Shown: positions 24,728 through 33,900 of the stretch, one piece after another
How positions within the stretch are numbered: position 1 is the stretch's first letter
How the letters are laid out: each line of letters opens with the position of its first letter
DNA from: an uncultured Collinsella sp.
GTDB taxonomy: Bacteria > Actinomycetota > Coriobacteriia > Coriobacteriales > Coriobacteriaceae
Direction: 5' to 3'
DNA: 59,162 bases
Assembly (NCBI GenBank): GCA_958412345.1
Contig: CATYSO010000014.1
Location: 1-59,162 of the forward strand
Made by a program: the position numbers and the translations under genes
The notes under the pieces: generated by a model
The model's input: only the letters and a program-made list of their open reading frames with translations
Databases searched by the model: none
What the model was told of the DNA's origin: nothing

Positions 24728-26755
24728 CTACGGGCGCTCGTTGGGGGCCAGGCGCTGCATCTTGCTCACGGCCTTAAACTTGGTGAACAGCGGCACATAC
24801 TCAAAGCTCACGTTGGAGTTCTCCAGGCCGTACCAGCGCGCAGGCGTGCCGGCGGCGCGGCGGATGATGTACTTGAGCGTAATGGCCGTGCGCTCGCTCG
24901 GCTCCACGTCGCTTTCGGGTGCCAGAAGCTTACGGATCATGACGAACTTGAACGTGCCGATGTTGCCCGGATCCTTGTAGACCGAGTAGTCATGCGTCTG
25001 CGCCGGCAGCTCGCCGGTGGCAGCCAGGTCCTGAACGACCTGACGCAGGTAGGCATTGACGCGCTGGTTGATCTTGTAGCCCAGGTACAGATGCACGCGG
25101 AACACGTAGTCGGTGCCGAACGTCTCGACCGAATAGGCAAAGGTATGCGGCTCGTCCATGGTCTCGACATTCACGAACCACCAGGCGCGAGCGCGCTTGG
25201 GATGCTTGTCCAAGATCGAGTAGACGATATCACGGTCGATGTAGTCGGTATGGGTGTCCTTGGTCAGGTACACGATGTTGTCGCTCAGGCGCTCGTAGCG
25301 ATCGTCATCGCGCAGGCGCTTGAGCTGCGGCAGGTAGCTGCGCAGCGGCAGCAGCGTAAACTGGCGCTGCTCGACCGCCGTGCCGTTGTACCAGCACACC
25401 ATAATGCCCATGATGAGTGCAGCCATGAGGATGGTGAAGTAGCCGCCGTGGAAGAACTTGGTGAGCGAGCTCACGAAGAAGAAGCCTTCGAGCAAAAGGA
25501 AGAAGGCCGCGAAGATCCACGGAGCAACCTTGAGCTTGCGCTCCTCGTGCAGGTAGAAGAAGAGCAGCAGCGTGGTGCACATCATAGTCAGCGTAATGGC
25601 AAGGCCGTAGGCGGCTTCCATATGCGCCGAGTTCTGGAACAGCAGCACCACGATGACGCAGCCGACAAGCATGACATTGTTGACCATGGGGATGTAGAGC
25701 TGGCCTTTGGTCTCGGCAGGGTAGAAGACCTGCATGTGCGGCATGAGGTCCAGACGGCTGGCCTCGGACACCAGCGAAAACGCGCCGGTAATGAGCGCCT
25801 GCGAGGCAATGATGGCCGCGATGGTGGAAAGGCCGACGGCAAACGGACGCAGGCCCGGGGCGAGCATCTGATAGAACGGGTTAAGGTCGGCAATGCCCAT
25901 GAGCTCGGGGTTGGCAGCGTTGTTGATAAGCCAAGCGCCCTGGCCCATATAGGAAAGCAGCAAGCAGCACTTAACGAACGGCCAGGTGGCGTAAATGTTG
26001 CCGCGACCCACATGGCCCATGTCGGAGTAGAGCGCCTCGGCACCGGTGGTGGCGAGGAAGCAGCTGCCCAAGATCATGATGCCCGCGTGGTTGTTGGGGC
26101 TCAGCAAAAAGGCAATGCCGCGCACCGGGTTGAGGCACAGCAGCACGGCGGGATGCTGGAAGACAAAAAACAGACCCGTGCCGCCCAAGAACAGGAACCA
26201 CAGCGTCATGATGGGGCCAAAGGCATGACCGATCTTGGCCGTACCGATGCGCTGCACCAAGAAGAGCACGATGATAATGGCAAGCGTGATGGCGACAACG
26301 CGACCCTGGTCATCGCCCAGTACGGCATGGACCGCGGGAATGGTGCGCAGGCCCTCGATGGCCGTGGTAACGGTAACGGCCGGCGTCAGGATGCCGTCGG
26401 CGAGCAGCGCGGCGCCACCCAGCATGGCGGGGATGATGAGCCACTTGCCGCAGCGCTTGACCAGGCTGTACAGGGCGAAGATGCCGCCCTCGCCGTGGTT
26501 GTCGGCGCGCAGCGAGATGAGCACGTACTTGATGGTCGTCAGCAGCGTAACCGTCCACACGACAAGGGAGAGCGCACCGAGCACGAACTCCTCCGTGACG
26601 CTTCCGATGCCGCCGTTGCCGGCAACGAGCGCCTTGGTTACATACATGGGGCTGGTGCCGATATCGCCGTACACCACGCCCAGCGTGACGAGCATCGCCG
26701 AGATGCTCACCGGAATCGCAGCGTGCGAAGCTGCCTCTTTGGCCTTTTGTTCCAT
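24728..26755 (-). CDS. kup: Kup (TrkD/HAK) potassium uptake protein
   Basis: This 675-aa integral membrane potassium/proton symporter of the KUP/HAK/KT family has the usual length. It opens with LVTLGVVYGDIGTSPMYV. Many hydrophobic helices cover residues 20-460. LLADGILTPAVTVTTAIEGL and GTGLFFVFQ are typical, and a soluble C-terminal domain (about 480-675) follows. The ATG at 26755 is chosen with GGGAGG upstream. A TTG six codons earlier is possible. It is followed by a small membrane protein and then the KdpD/KdpE-like pair, which points to regulated potassium uptake. No c-di-AMP riboswitch is apparent in the leader. Confidence 0.93.
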   Translation of the reverse strand: MEQKAKEAASHAAIPVSISAMLVTLGVVYGDIGTSPMYVTKALVAGNGGIGSVTEEFVLGALSLVVWTVTLLTTIKYVLISLRADNHGEGGIFALYSLVKRCGKWLIIPAMLGGAALLADGILTPAVTVTTAIEGLRTIPAVHAVLGDDQGRVVAITLAIIIVLFLVQRIGTAKIGHAFGPIMTLWFLFLGGTGLFFVFQHPAVLLCLNPVRGIAFLLSPNNHAGIMILGSCFLATTGAEALYSDMGHVGRGNIYATWPFVKCCLLLSYMGQGAWLINNAANPELMGIADLNPFYQMLAPGLRPFAVGLSTIAAIIASQALITGAFSLVSEASRLDLMPHMQVFYPAETKGQLYIPMVNNVMLVGCVIVVLLFQNSAHMEAAYGLAITLTMMCTTLLLFFYLHEERKLKVAPWIFAAFFLLLEGFFFVSSLTKFFHGGYFTILMAALIMGIMVCWYNGTAVEQRQFTLLPLRSYLPQLKRLRDDDRYERLSDNIVYLTKDTHTDYIDRDIVYSILDKHPKRARAWWFVNVETMDEPHTFAYSVETFGTDYVFRVHLYLGYKINQRVNAYLRQVVQDLAATGELPAQTHDYSVYKDPGNIGTFKFVMIRKLLAPESDVEPSERTAITLKYIIRRAAGTPARWYGLENSNVSFEYVPLFTKFKAVSKMQRLAPNERP

Positions 26756-26790
26756 AAGCCGGTTTCCTCCCAACTTTAATGTTCGGAGGG

Positions 26791-26818
26791 ATTATAGGTG
26801 CTTGGGACCTGTTGACCA
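26791..26818 (-). promoter_or_regulatory. Promoter candidate for kup
   Basis: On the minus strand a perfect TATAAT occupies 26796-26791, 35 bp before the kup ATG. A modest -35 (TGGTCA, 26818-26813) stands 16 bp upstream. Confidence 0.5.
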
Positions 26819-26881
26819 GACGCCATTTACCCAGCTAGATAAACATTTATACGGCCTTTATGCCATCGCGGCGATATGCAA

Positions 26882-26910
26882 TGTGACAAAGGGGCAGCCC
26901 CTTTGTCACA
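26882..26910 (-). terminator. Terminator hairpin of the nitroreductase gene
   Basis: TGTGACAAAGGGGC (26882-26895) pairs perfectly with GCCCCTTTGTCACA (26897-26910), with a one-base centre. It lies 14 bp after the nitroreductase stop. TCACATCCGTCACATCC tandem copies lie next to it on the gene-proximal side. It resembles the ACAAAGG hairpin at 24385 in its core. Confidence 0.55.
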
Positions 26911-26923
26911 TCCGTCACATCCG

Positions 26924-27799
26924 TTACTTGCCGAGCCAGTTTTTGAACCACCACTCCATGGATCGGCTCATCTCGGCCATAAAGGGACTCGTGTGCTTGC
27001 GCGTGTATATGTCCACCACGCGCTCGCCCACCTCACGGGCATGCGGGCGGAACATCGCATCCATCTCGGTCACCTGCGCATCCATGGTCGCGGCATCCGC
27101 ACGGCAGTAACGCTCCTCGTGCACCAGGTTCACCACGGGATGCGCGATCGCCGGACGCTCCTTGCGGGGCGTGCCGATGATGAGCATCGACAGCGGCATG
27201 GTGTAGGGCGGCAAATCGAGCAGCGCGGCAACCTCCTCGGCGTTCTCGACGATGTCGCCGATGTAGCAGCTCCCCAGCCCCAGGGCCTCGGCGGCGACCA
27301 CGGCGTTTTGCGCAGCGATCACGGCGTCCTGGGCCGCGATGGCAAAGTCGCCCAAACCCGGCGCGCGACGGGGCGCCTTGCCCGTGCGCTCGACAAACTC
27401 GGGCTCAAAGCAGCCCACGTGCTCAAACAGATCGATCCACTTGGCATAATCGACCACAAATATAAGTGCCCAGGGCGCCTTGGCGATCATGGGCTGGTGA
27501 TCGCACAGGTCGGCCAGGCGGTCGAGCGTAGCCTGCTCGCGAATGCTCACGATGGAGTACATCATCATGGCGCCCGCCGACGGCGCGCGGCTCGCCGCGT
27601 GCAGGATCGCCGCGCGCTGCTCGTCGGTCACCGCCACGGGACGGTCGTCGTCATCGCGCGCAAAGGCACGCGTGGAAGAACGTTGCTCCAAGATATCGAG
27701 CACCGCATTGCCCGTAGCTTCGACCGGATAGCCGCCGGCGTCCACGCCCGCAGTTCCATCGCAGCACTCGACATCCGTCTTGCAAACCCGCTCGTTCAT
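26924..27799 (-). CDS. Nitroreductase-family FMN oxidoreductase
   Basis: This 291-aa cytosolic flavoenzyme of the nitroreductase superfamily has the FMN-binding N-terminal motif ILEQRSSTRAFA, RAPSAGAMMMYSIVSI, AIAAQDAVIAAQNAVVAAEALGLG (split by a loop) and YIGDIVENAEEVAALL with PLSMLIIGTPRKE. It is somewhat longer than the common 180-250 aa, carrying an N-terminal extension and a C-terminal helix ending WWFKNWLGK. The latter may be amphipathic. It is divergent from the LtaS-like gene and forms its own unit. The physiological substrate is unknown. Confidence 0.87.
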   Translation of the reverse strand: MNERVCKTDVECCDGTAGVDAGGYPVEATGNAVLDILEQRSSTRAFARDDDDRPVAVTDEQRAAILHAASRAPSAGAMMMYSIVSIREQATLDRLADLCDHQPMIAKAPWALIFVVDYAKWIDLFEHVGCFEPEFVERTGKAPRRAPGLGDFAIAAQDAVIAAQNAVVAAEALGLGSCYIGDIVENAEEVAALLDLPPYTMPLSMLIIGTPRKERPAIAHPVVNLVHEERYCRADAATMDAQVTEMDAMFRPHAREVGERVVDIYTRKHTSPFMAEMSRSMEWWFKNWLGK

Positions 27800-28013
27800 C
27801 GCCTCATCCTCGCCAATTCTTTAAGAAGCCTTTACGTTTCCGTGTAATTCCCGTCCATTATCGCGCAGGTCGCCACTCCATTGCGCAACACTGCCACACG
27901 TGCGCGTTATTATGGCTGGTTGTTGTACGCAGCCCTCAAATGCTGCGCATATCTTGGTAACAATCGGGTAAACCCCCGCTTTCGTAGGTTCTAAGTTTGT
28001 GAGGAGTCTCAGC

Positions 28014-30314
28014 ATGTTCGCAGCCGCTATCTCGCTCGTCGGTCTTGCGGCGACCGTCTACCTTGTTTTGCGCGAGGCCAAGGCCATTCGCGCCCAGTCG
28101 GGCACCGTCGCCAAGAGCGCTCTTGGGTGGAGCGTCGCCTTTGGCCTGTTCCAGCTCTTTTTGACCGTCTGGGGCGCCATTGGCCTCGTGGCGCAAAACG
28201 AGCCGCTCGCCTTTGTGATGCTCATCCTGACCAATGCCATCCTTACCGGATGCGCCTGGGCCAGCATCGCCCGCGACCGCATCGCCCCGCGCGTCTTTGC
28301 GTTCGCCGGATCCGATGCCCCCGCCCCCACCGGCAAGCTCGCCCGCCTGCGCGGCGCCTTTGTGGGCAAACCACTCGTCGCCGCGGTCCTGTGCCTGCTG
28401 CTCGCCGGCGTCTTTGCGCTGCTGGGCATGGAGGTCTCGTCAAACCACGACTTTACCTGGGTCTACCCTCTATGCATCCTGCTCGAGTGGGCCATCATCA
28501 CCACGCTCATGGCCGGCCTGTTCTTCCTGTTCCAGCGCCACGGCGCAGCTCCGGCAGTCCTGGCCTTCGCCCTCTTTGTCCTAGGCATTGCCGAGTTCTT
28601 CGTCATCACGTTTAAATCCATGCCCATCCAGCCGGGCGACCTCTCGGCCATCTCCACCGCTGCCGCAGTCGCCGGCACCGGCTACACCTTCTCGATCTCG
28701 CTGTTCTGCGTGCTGTCGATGGGCTTTACCGCCATCGGCATGCTGCTGTGCGAATACGCCGGCATCGTGGCGCCGCATCGCCAGAAGGGTGCCGCCAACG
28801 CCAAGCGCATGCTGCTCACCAACCTGCTCGTGGCCGTGCTGTGCCTGGGTGGCGTGACCGCACACGTCACGCTCATCGACTACTACAACACCCTGGGCAT
28901 CACCGTGTACACCTGGCGCCCGCTCGAGAGCTACTGGCGCGAGGGCTACCTGCCCGCCTTTATTAGTGCGGCGCAGTCCATCAAGCCGCCTAAACCCGCC
29001 GATTACTCCGTCGACGACGCCAAGGCCACGCTCAAAAAGTACGCCAAGGCCTACGACAAGTCCGACGCCGCCAAGAGCGACGAGCGCGCCGCCGCAAAGG
29101 AGCAGTTCGACAGCGAGAAGCCCACGGTCGTCGCCATCATGAACGAGACGTTCTCGGATCTGTCGATCTACCAGAACATGCGCGCCGGCTACGAGGGTCC
29201 GCAGTACTTTAAGAGCCTGTCCAACTGCCTCAGCCGCGGCAAGCTCTATGTGAGCGCCTACGGCGGCGGTACCGCCAATACCGAGTTTGAGTTTATGACC
29301 GGCAACTCCATGGCCAACCTGGGCTCGGGCGTGTACCCCTACACCATCTACAACATGGAAACGACTGGGAACCTGGCAGAGCAGTTCAAGTCGCTCGGAT
29401 ATTCCACCACGGCCATGCACCCCAACCACGCGACCAACTGGAACCGCGAGAACGTCTACAAGGACTTTGGCTTTGACCAGTTCCTGTCCATCAACGATTT
29501 CCAGGGCGCCGATACCCTGCGCGGCATGGTGACCGACCAGGCGACCTACGACAAGATTCTTGAGCTGCTCGACCAGAACGCCGATCCGCAGTTTATCTTC
29601 GACGTGACCATGCAGAACCACTCGGGCTACGACACGGGCCTGCTGCCGGTCGACAAGCAAATGCACCTGAACATCGACACGACCGACCTGGACGCCAAGA
29701 CCGTCGAGGACGGCACGCTCTCCGATGTCGACGAGTATGTCTCGTGCATCGAGCAGTCCGACCAGGCGCTGCGCTACTTCCTCAACGCCTTGAGCAAGCT
29801 CGACCGCAAGGTGGTCGTGGTGTTCTGGGGCGACCATCAGCCGTTCTTCCCGTCCAAGTTCAACGACAAGTGGTTTACCGGCGAGGATGATGCCACGCAC
29901 CAGGAACGTCTGTGGCAGACCGACTACATCATCTGGGCTAACTACGACGTTGCCGGCTGCGACCAGACGAGCGAGGTCGACGACCTGTCCACCAACTACC
30001 TGTCCACGCAGCTCATGCAGCTGATCGGCGCACCGCTGACCGACTACCAGAAGGCGCATATGACGCTGCGCGAGTCGCTGCCCGCTATCAACTCGGTGGG
30101 CTACGAGGACGCCAGCCTGCGCTGGGCGCTCTCCTCCAACGTCACCGGCGACGACGCTGCCGCCGCTGCCGCCACCAAGGCGCGCGAGGATTACGCCAAG
30201 ATGCAGTACTACGAGATGTTCCGCGACGGCAAGAATGTGTACACCGAGCACTTCCAGACCGAAGCCAACGAGACCGACCCCAACCTGGCGCCGGGTACGA
30301 CCAAGATTAAGTAG
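28014..30314 (+). CDS. LtaS-like membrane sulfatase (polyglycerolphosphate/lipoteichoic acid synthase family)
   Basis: This 766-aa protein has about five to seven hydrophobic helices in the first 330 residues and a large extracellular sulfatase-fold domain after it. The catalytic Thr is expected in VVAIMNETFSDLSIYQ near residue 376. Further metal-site segments are AYGGGTANTEFEFMTGN, TAMHPNHATNWNRE and VVFWGDHQPFFPS near 606. This family transfers glycerol- or other phosphate head groups to wall polymers or glycans outside the cell. The ATG at 28014 is fixed by GAGGAG at 28001-28006. A hairpin element begins 28 bp after the stop. The exact product polymer cannot be told from sequence. Confidence 0.87.
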   Translation: MFAAAISLVGLAATVYLVLREAKAIRAQSGTVAKSALGWSVAFGLFQLFLTVWGAIGLVAQNEPLAFVMLILTNAILTGCAWASIARDRIAPRVFAFAGSDAPAPTGKLARLRGAFVGKPLVAAVLCLLLAGVFALLGMEVSSNHDFTWVYPLCILLEWAIITTLMAGLFFLFQRHGAAPAVLAFALFVLGIAEFFVITFKSMPIQPGDLSAISTAAAVAGTGYTFSISLFCVLSMGFTAIGMLLCEYAGIVAPHRQKGAANAKRMLLTNLLVAVLCLGGVTAHVTLIDYYNTLGITVYTWRPLESYWREGYLPAFISAAQSIKPPKPADYSVDDAKATLKKYAKAYDKSDAAKSDERAAAKEQFDSEKPTVVAIMNETFSDLSIYQNMRAGYEGPQYFKSLSNCLSRGKLYVSAYGGGTANTEFEFMTGNSMANLGSGVYPYTIYNMETTGNLAEQFKSLGYSTTAMHPNHATNWNRENVYKDFGFDQFLSINDFQGADTLRGMVTDQATYDKILELLDQNADPQFIFDVTMQNHSGYDTGLLPVDKQMHLNIDTTDLDAKTVEDGTLSDVDEYVSCIEQSDQALRYFLNALSKLDRKVVVVFWGDHQPFFPSKFNDKWFTGEDDATHQERLWQTDYIIWANYDVAGCDQTSEVDDLSTNYLSTQLMQLIGAPLTDYQKAHMTLRESLPAINSVGYEDASLRWALSSNVTGDDAAAAAATKAREDYAKMQYYEMFRDGKNVYTEHFQTEANETDPNLAPGTTKIK

Positions 30315-30341
30315 CTGCTAGCTGCTGAGCCACAACTGAAA

Positions 30342-30471
30342 CGTCTGTCCAGGCGGAGGCATATAAGGTTCCCTGCTCGGACAGTCCTGCGCAAGACGAA
30401 GGCCACATTAAGTGGCCTTCTTTGCGTGCGGAACTCGCGATGAACCTTATATGCCTCCGCCTGGACAGACG
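30342..30471. repeat. Core-hairpin repeat element, copy A
   Basis: A perfect 30-bp inverted repeat (30342-30371 with 30442-30471; ends CGTC and GTTC) encloses a 70-nt core. The core carries GAAGGCCAC-attaa-GTGGCCTTC (30399-30421). The core is, over 61 consecutive bases, the exact reverse complement of the core at 35688-35748, while the arms of the two copies agree at only about 18 of 30 positions. The element starts 28 bp after the LtaS-like stop codon and could be its terminator. Confidence 0.85.
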
Positions 30472-30525
30472 CCCTGATGTTGGGGCGTGGCTTGTCTTGG
30501 GTGTATCGCCGAACATATATAAGTT

Positions 30526-30548
30526 GAAGGCCACGTTATGTGGCCTTC
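30526..30548. repeat. Partial third copy of the core hairpin
   Basis: GAAGGCCAC-gttat-GTGGCCTTC (30526-30548) followed by TTTGTTTGCGG repeats the inner hairpin of copies A and B. The preceding ATATATAAG resembles the inner part of the copy A arm. It is a truncated relative lying between copy A and the palindrome array and can act as a plus-strand terminator. Confidence 0.65.
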
Positions 30549-30557
30549 TTTGTTTGC

Positions 30558-30910
30558 GGAAAGTGTGTCCCGGAATTCTTGTCTGGAATGGGATGCAGTT
30601 TCCGCTTGGGACCCGATTGGGAAAGTGTGTCCCACTATTCAGCTGGATTCCGGGATGTATTTTCCGGTTGAGGCTCGTTGGGAAAGTGCGTCCCACTTTG
30701 GGGGCTGATTCTGGGACGTGGTTTCCGGTTGGCTCTCATTGGGAAAGTTCATCCCATTTCTCGGCCTAATTATGGGACGCAGTTTCCCGTTGAGGACCCT
30801 TTGGGAAAGTGCGTCCCGGTCTGGGCGCTCAAACTGGGATGGATTTTCCGGATGAGGGCTTGACGGAAAATGTGTCCCGTTCCGGGCGCTAATTGTGGGA
30901 TGCAGTTTCC
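30558..30910. repeat. Palindrome array 1: twelve 14-bp sites every 29-32 bp
   Basis: Six units each contain GGAAA-N5-TCCC followed 32 bp later by the inverted form GGGA-N5-TTTCC. Left sites start at 30558, 30620, 30681, 30742, 30804 and 30865; right sites at 30590, 30652, 30713, 30774, 30836 and 30897. The 14-mers are conserved, the loops and linkers much less. Each 14-mer also fits GGRA-N6-TYCC, so it is a quasi-palindrome. There is no plausible gene in 30472-30934. Confidence 0.85.
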
Positions 30911-30934
30911 GCTTGCGGAGTCTCCACTCAACAG

Positions 30935-30973
30935 AAAACCCGGGTGGCCTGTTTTTTGGCTACCCGGGTTTTT
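30935..30973 (-). terminator. Terminator of the FG-GAP surface protein gene
   Basis: AAAACCCGGGTGGCC (30935-30949) pairs with GGCTACCCGGGTTTTT (30958-30973) with a single mismatch around a T-rich loop. It is 27 bp after the stop and followed by U-rich sequence on the minus strand. Confidence 0.8.
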
Positions 30974-30999
30974 GGGTTGTCGATATGTTCGACTGGCTA

Positions 31000-33900
31000 C
31001 TAGTGGGTCTTGCGGCGCTTGATCAGCATGATGAGGGCTATCACTACGAGCGTTGCTCCCGCTGCTGCTGCGGTGGCGACTAGGGCGAATGTTTGGTCGC
31101 CGGTGTTTGCGAGGTTCTTCGCTGTGGTCGTAGTCTTGACCTTGGTGTCGGTCTTAGCTCCGTTGTCGGACTTGGGCTTGTCCGGGTTCGTCGGGGTCTC
31201 AGGAGTCTCGGGGTCCTTTGAGCCTTCGGAATCGGTTGGGCCGGCGGTGTTTACCAGCGTATGGTCCAGGAACTTCTTGGCGCCCGCACTTGCCTGTAAG
31301 AACAGGCGGCGCGTGCGGATCGGGGTGGCGTTCACCGTTGTGGGCGCCGTCTCCTCGGCCTCGATATTCACGAGCGTCGTGCCGGTGTCGAGGCCCACGT
31401 CGTTGTATCCCACGTGGCAGTAATACTGCGCACCGTCATCGTCTGCGGTCAGGTCAATCTCGAGCTTTGAGGCCGTTCCAGCCGCGAGGTTGCCATCGGC
31501 ACCCACGAGCTTAAACTCTGTCTCGCCGCGGCCCTTGCGGTACCACATATAGGTCGGTGCCAGCCCTGTTTCGCTATCGTCGGCACCGAGTTGCTTCACA
31601 TGGCCAATCGCCGAGAGCGTCAGGTGGCTTCCCGCCGTGCGCTCAACCGAAGAGTCGTATCCAAGATCCGACCTCTCCGCAGCATCCGCCGCAGGTCCGC
31701 TCACGGTCATCGTCATGCCATCGGGCATGGTCTTGACCGTGATGATTGCCGAGCGAATACCTGTTTCGGTCGTGGATCCATTCTTAACGGCGGCGATGGC
31801 GAATCGATACTCCGTATTGGGCTGCAGCCCATCCCACTTGAGCGAGGTCTGCGTGTTGTCGGCAATCTTCCAGCTATTGACGACCGCATCCGCCGCATTG
31901 CTCTGCAGCATACCCACGCCGTAGCTAAAGCCGCCCTTGTTTGCGAGCACGTCGTCCCAGTTAAACGCAACGCTGGTCGAATCGACAGCGTTTGCCGTAA
32001 AGCCCGTCACGGCCGGCGCTTCGGGCATCTCGACATCCTTGACGTCATAGCCCACGATCCAGAACTGATCGGTGTCCTTGGTGCCGAGTTTGCCGCCCGA
32101 GCCGTCCTCGAACTTGTCGACATCCACCGCGTTGACGCCCAGGCGCCACGCAAAGCCGTACTTATCCTTCGCGGCCTCGGGCAGGTTGTCGACGGTGCCG
32201 CCGTATTCGGTCGATTCACTCGAGGAGTTACCCGTAGTAAAGCCGGCGTTGGCACCAAAGCACAGACCGCCAAATAACTCGTGCTTTGCAAGCTTCGCGC
32301 CCATGACAACGCTGCCGTTCAGCGTAAAGCCGTACTCAAACTCCTGCTCCTCGCCCTCCTCGACTTCGATGGTCTGCTCAATGCTCGCTCCCGACTGCGC
32401 GACGGCGCCGTTAAACCCATCGTGCGTGTAGGCGCGCGTCACGCCAGGCTTGCCCAGGCCAAAGGAATCCCCAACGGGAGTCTCGCCGTTGAGCGTCGTT
32501 TGATAGGTTCCGGGTTCTCCCGACCGGTTGGTCAAAAAGTAGCTGAGCGGCGTCATATTGTGCTGTTTGGCAATGCGGTCATAGGCCTCGACATTAACGA
32601 CCGAGGTCTGCGCGCCGAGCGACACGGGCGCCGCCATCACGCCCTTGCCACCAGTTTCCTCATTTTCGATCTCGTACTCGTAATAAACCATCGGAATCGT
32701 GTAGAGCACGGCCTTGTCGCCTTCGCCGGCATGCGACTCATAACTTACGCTGGCGCTGACCGTGCGCTCGCTCCGGTAGTCATAGCATCCCTCGGCGGCA
32801 AAATCGACTGAAGCATTAATCGCGACCAGGGGCGGACCGGTCTGCACCTCGACGGCAACGCCCAACTCGGCGCCAATGGTATAGCCCTGGGATGTCCCCG
32901 TGCCCTTTCCCTCTCCGTATGACGTACCACCCAGCACCAGATAGCCGTATGCCTGCTCCAGGTCCTCAACATAGGGCGCATCCTGCAGCACGGCAAGCAC
33001 GCGCGGGTTGGTATAGACCTTGTAGCGGTCCTTGTACGTGATCTTGACACTGTCATTGTCGACATCGGGCAGCGCGAGCGAGATAAACGTGCCGTAGGTA
33101 GTGCCGCGACGGTTGCTCTCGCTAATCACCTGCTCCTCGCCGCGGCGCACCCTTCCGTTCTCGTCGAGCGAAAGATGCGAGGCGGTCATCCAATAGTAGT
33201 CATCGTTCTTGCGCAGGTCCTCGTCGCGGTGCTTGCCCACCACGGCGATAAAACTCTCGTTGTAGCGATCCGAACCCGAGACGCTGCCCGCCTTGACGTC
33301 GCTGATCCACACCTGCTCTATACCCTTGTGGTCATGCTTGTTGCTGCTGTTGTATTGCTGACCGCTCATGCTCATGGTTCCGACCATGGACCCCAAGCCC
33401 TGGGCCCCGCTCTGCGCCGTGTTGCAGGCAAAGTCACGAAACACGTCGCCGCCCACGAGCACCTCATCAACTGCAGGCTGCTCGGATAGGCCGTCCAGGT
33501 TGGCAGTGGCAAGGGCAATAGGCGCCAAGGTGCACGGATAGCGCTTATCCTGAGCGCTATCCTTCCATGCGCTGTTGGGCACATGCATCAGCCCATAGGA
33601 GGCGAAGAGCCCGTCTCTGTATTCCTTGCAATCGGAAAGCTTGAACTCGCCAGACTCCGAGTCAAAATACGCGTAGCGGTACAGCGCGCCGTACAGCCCC
33701 TTGCTGCCGTCAGAAGCGCCGTAATCAAAAGCGCTGCGTTGCCAGTCATAGCCCGCAAGAATAAGGCCCGTGACGGTTTCACCCGTCTTCTTTCCTTCTT
33801 CATCGTAGGCGGCAAACGTGCCGAACGTCGCATTCGCAGCGACCATGGTCTTGCCGTTCGCGGAGAGGGAGATTGCGCCCGCGTCGCCCAGAGCATCGAC

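Noticed and set aside
24557..26779. Plus-strand 740-codon frame over kup, and similar frames over the ABC exporter (37875-39899) and the LtaS-like gene (28581-30251)
   Set aside because: All are antisense to confidently assigned genes and have His/Gln/Arg-rich shadow composition.
26756..26880. c-di-AMP riboswitch in the kup leader
   Set aside because: The leader from the TATAAT box to the start codon is only about 30 nt, far too short, and no ydaO-type conserved segments are visible.
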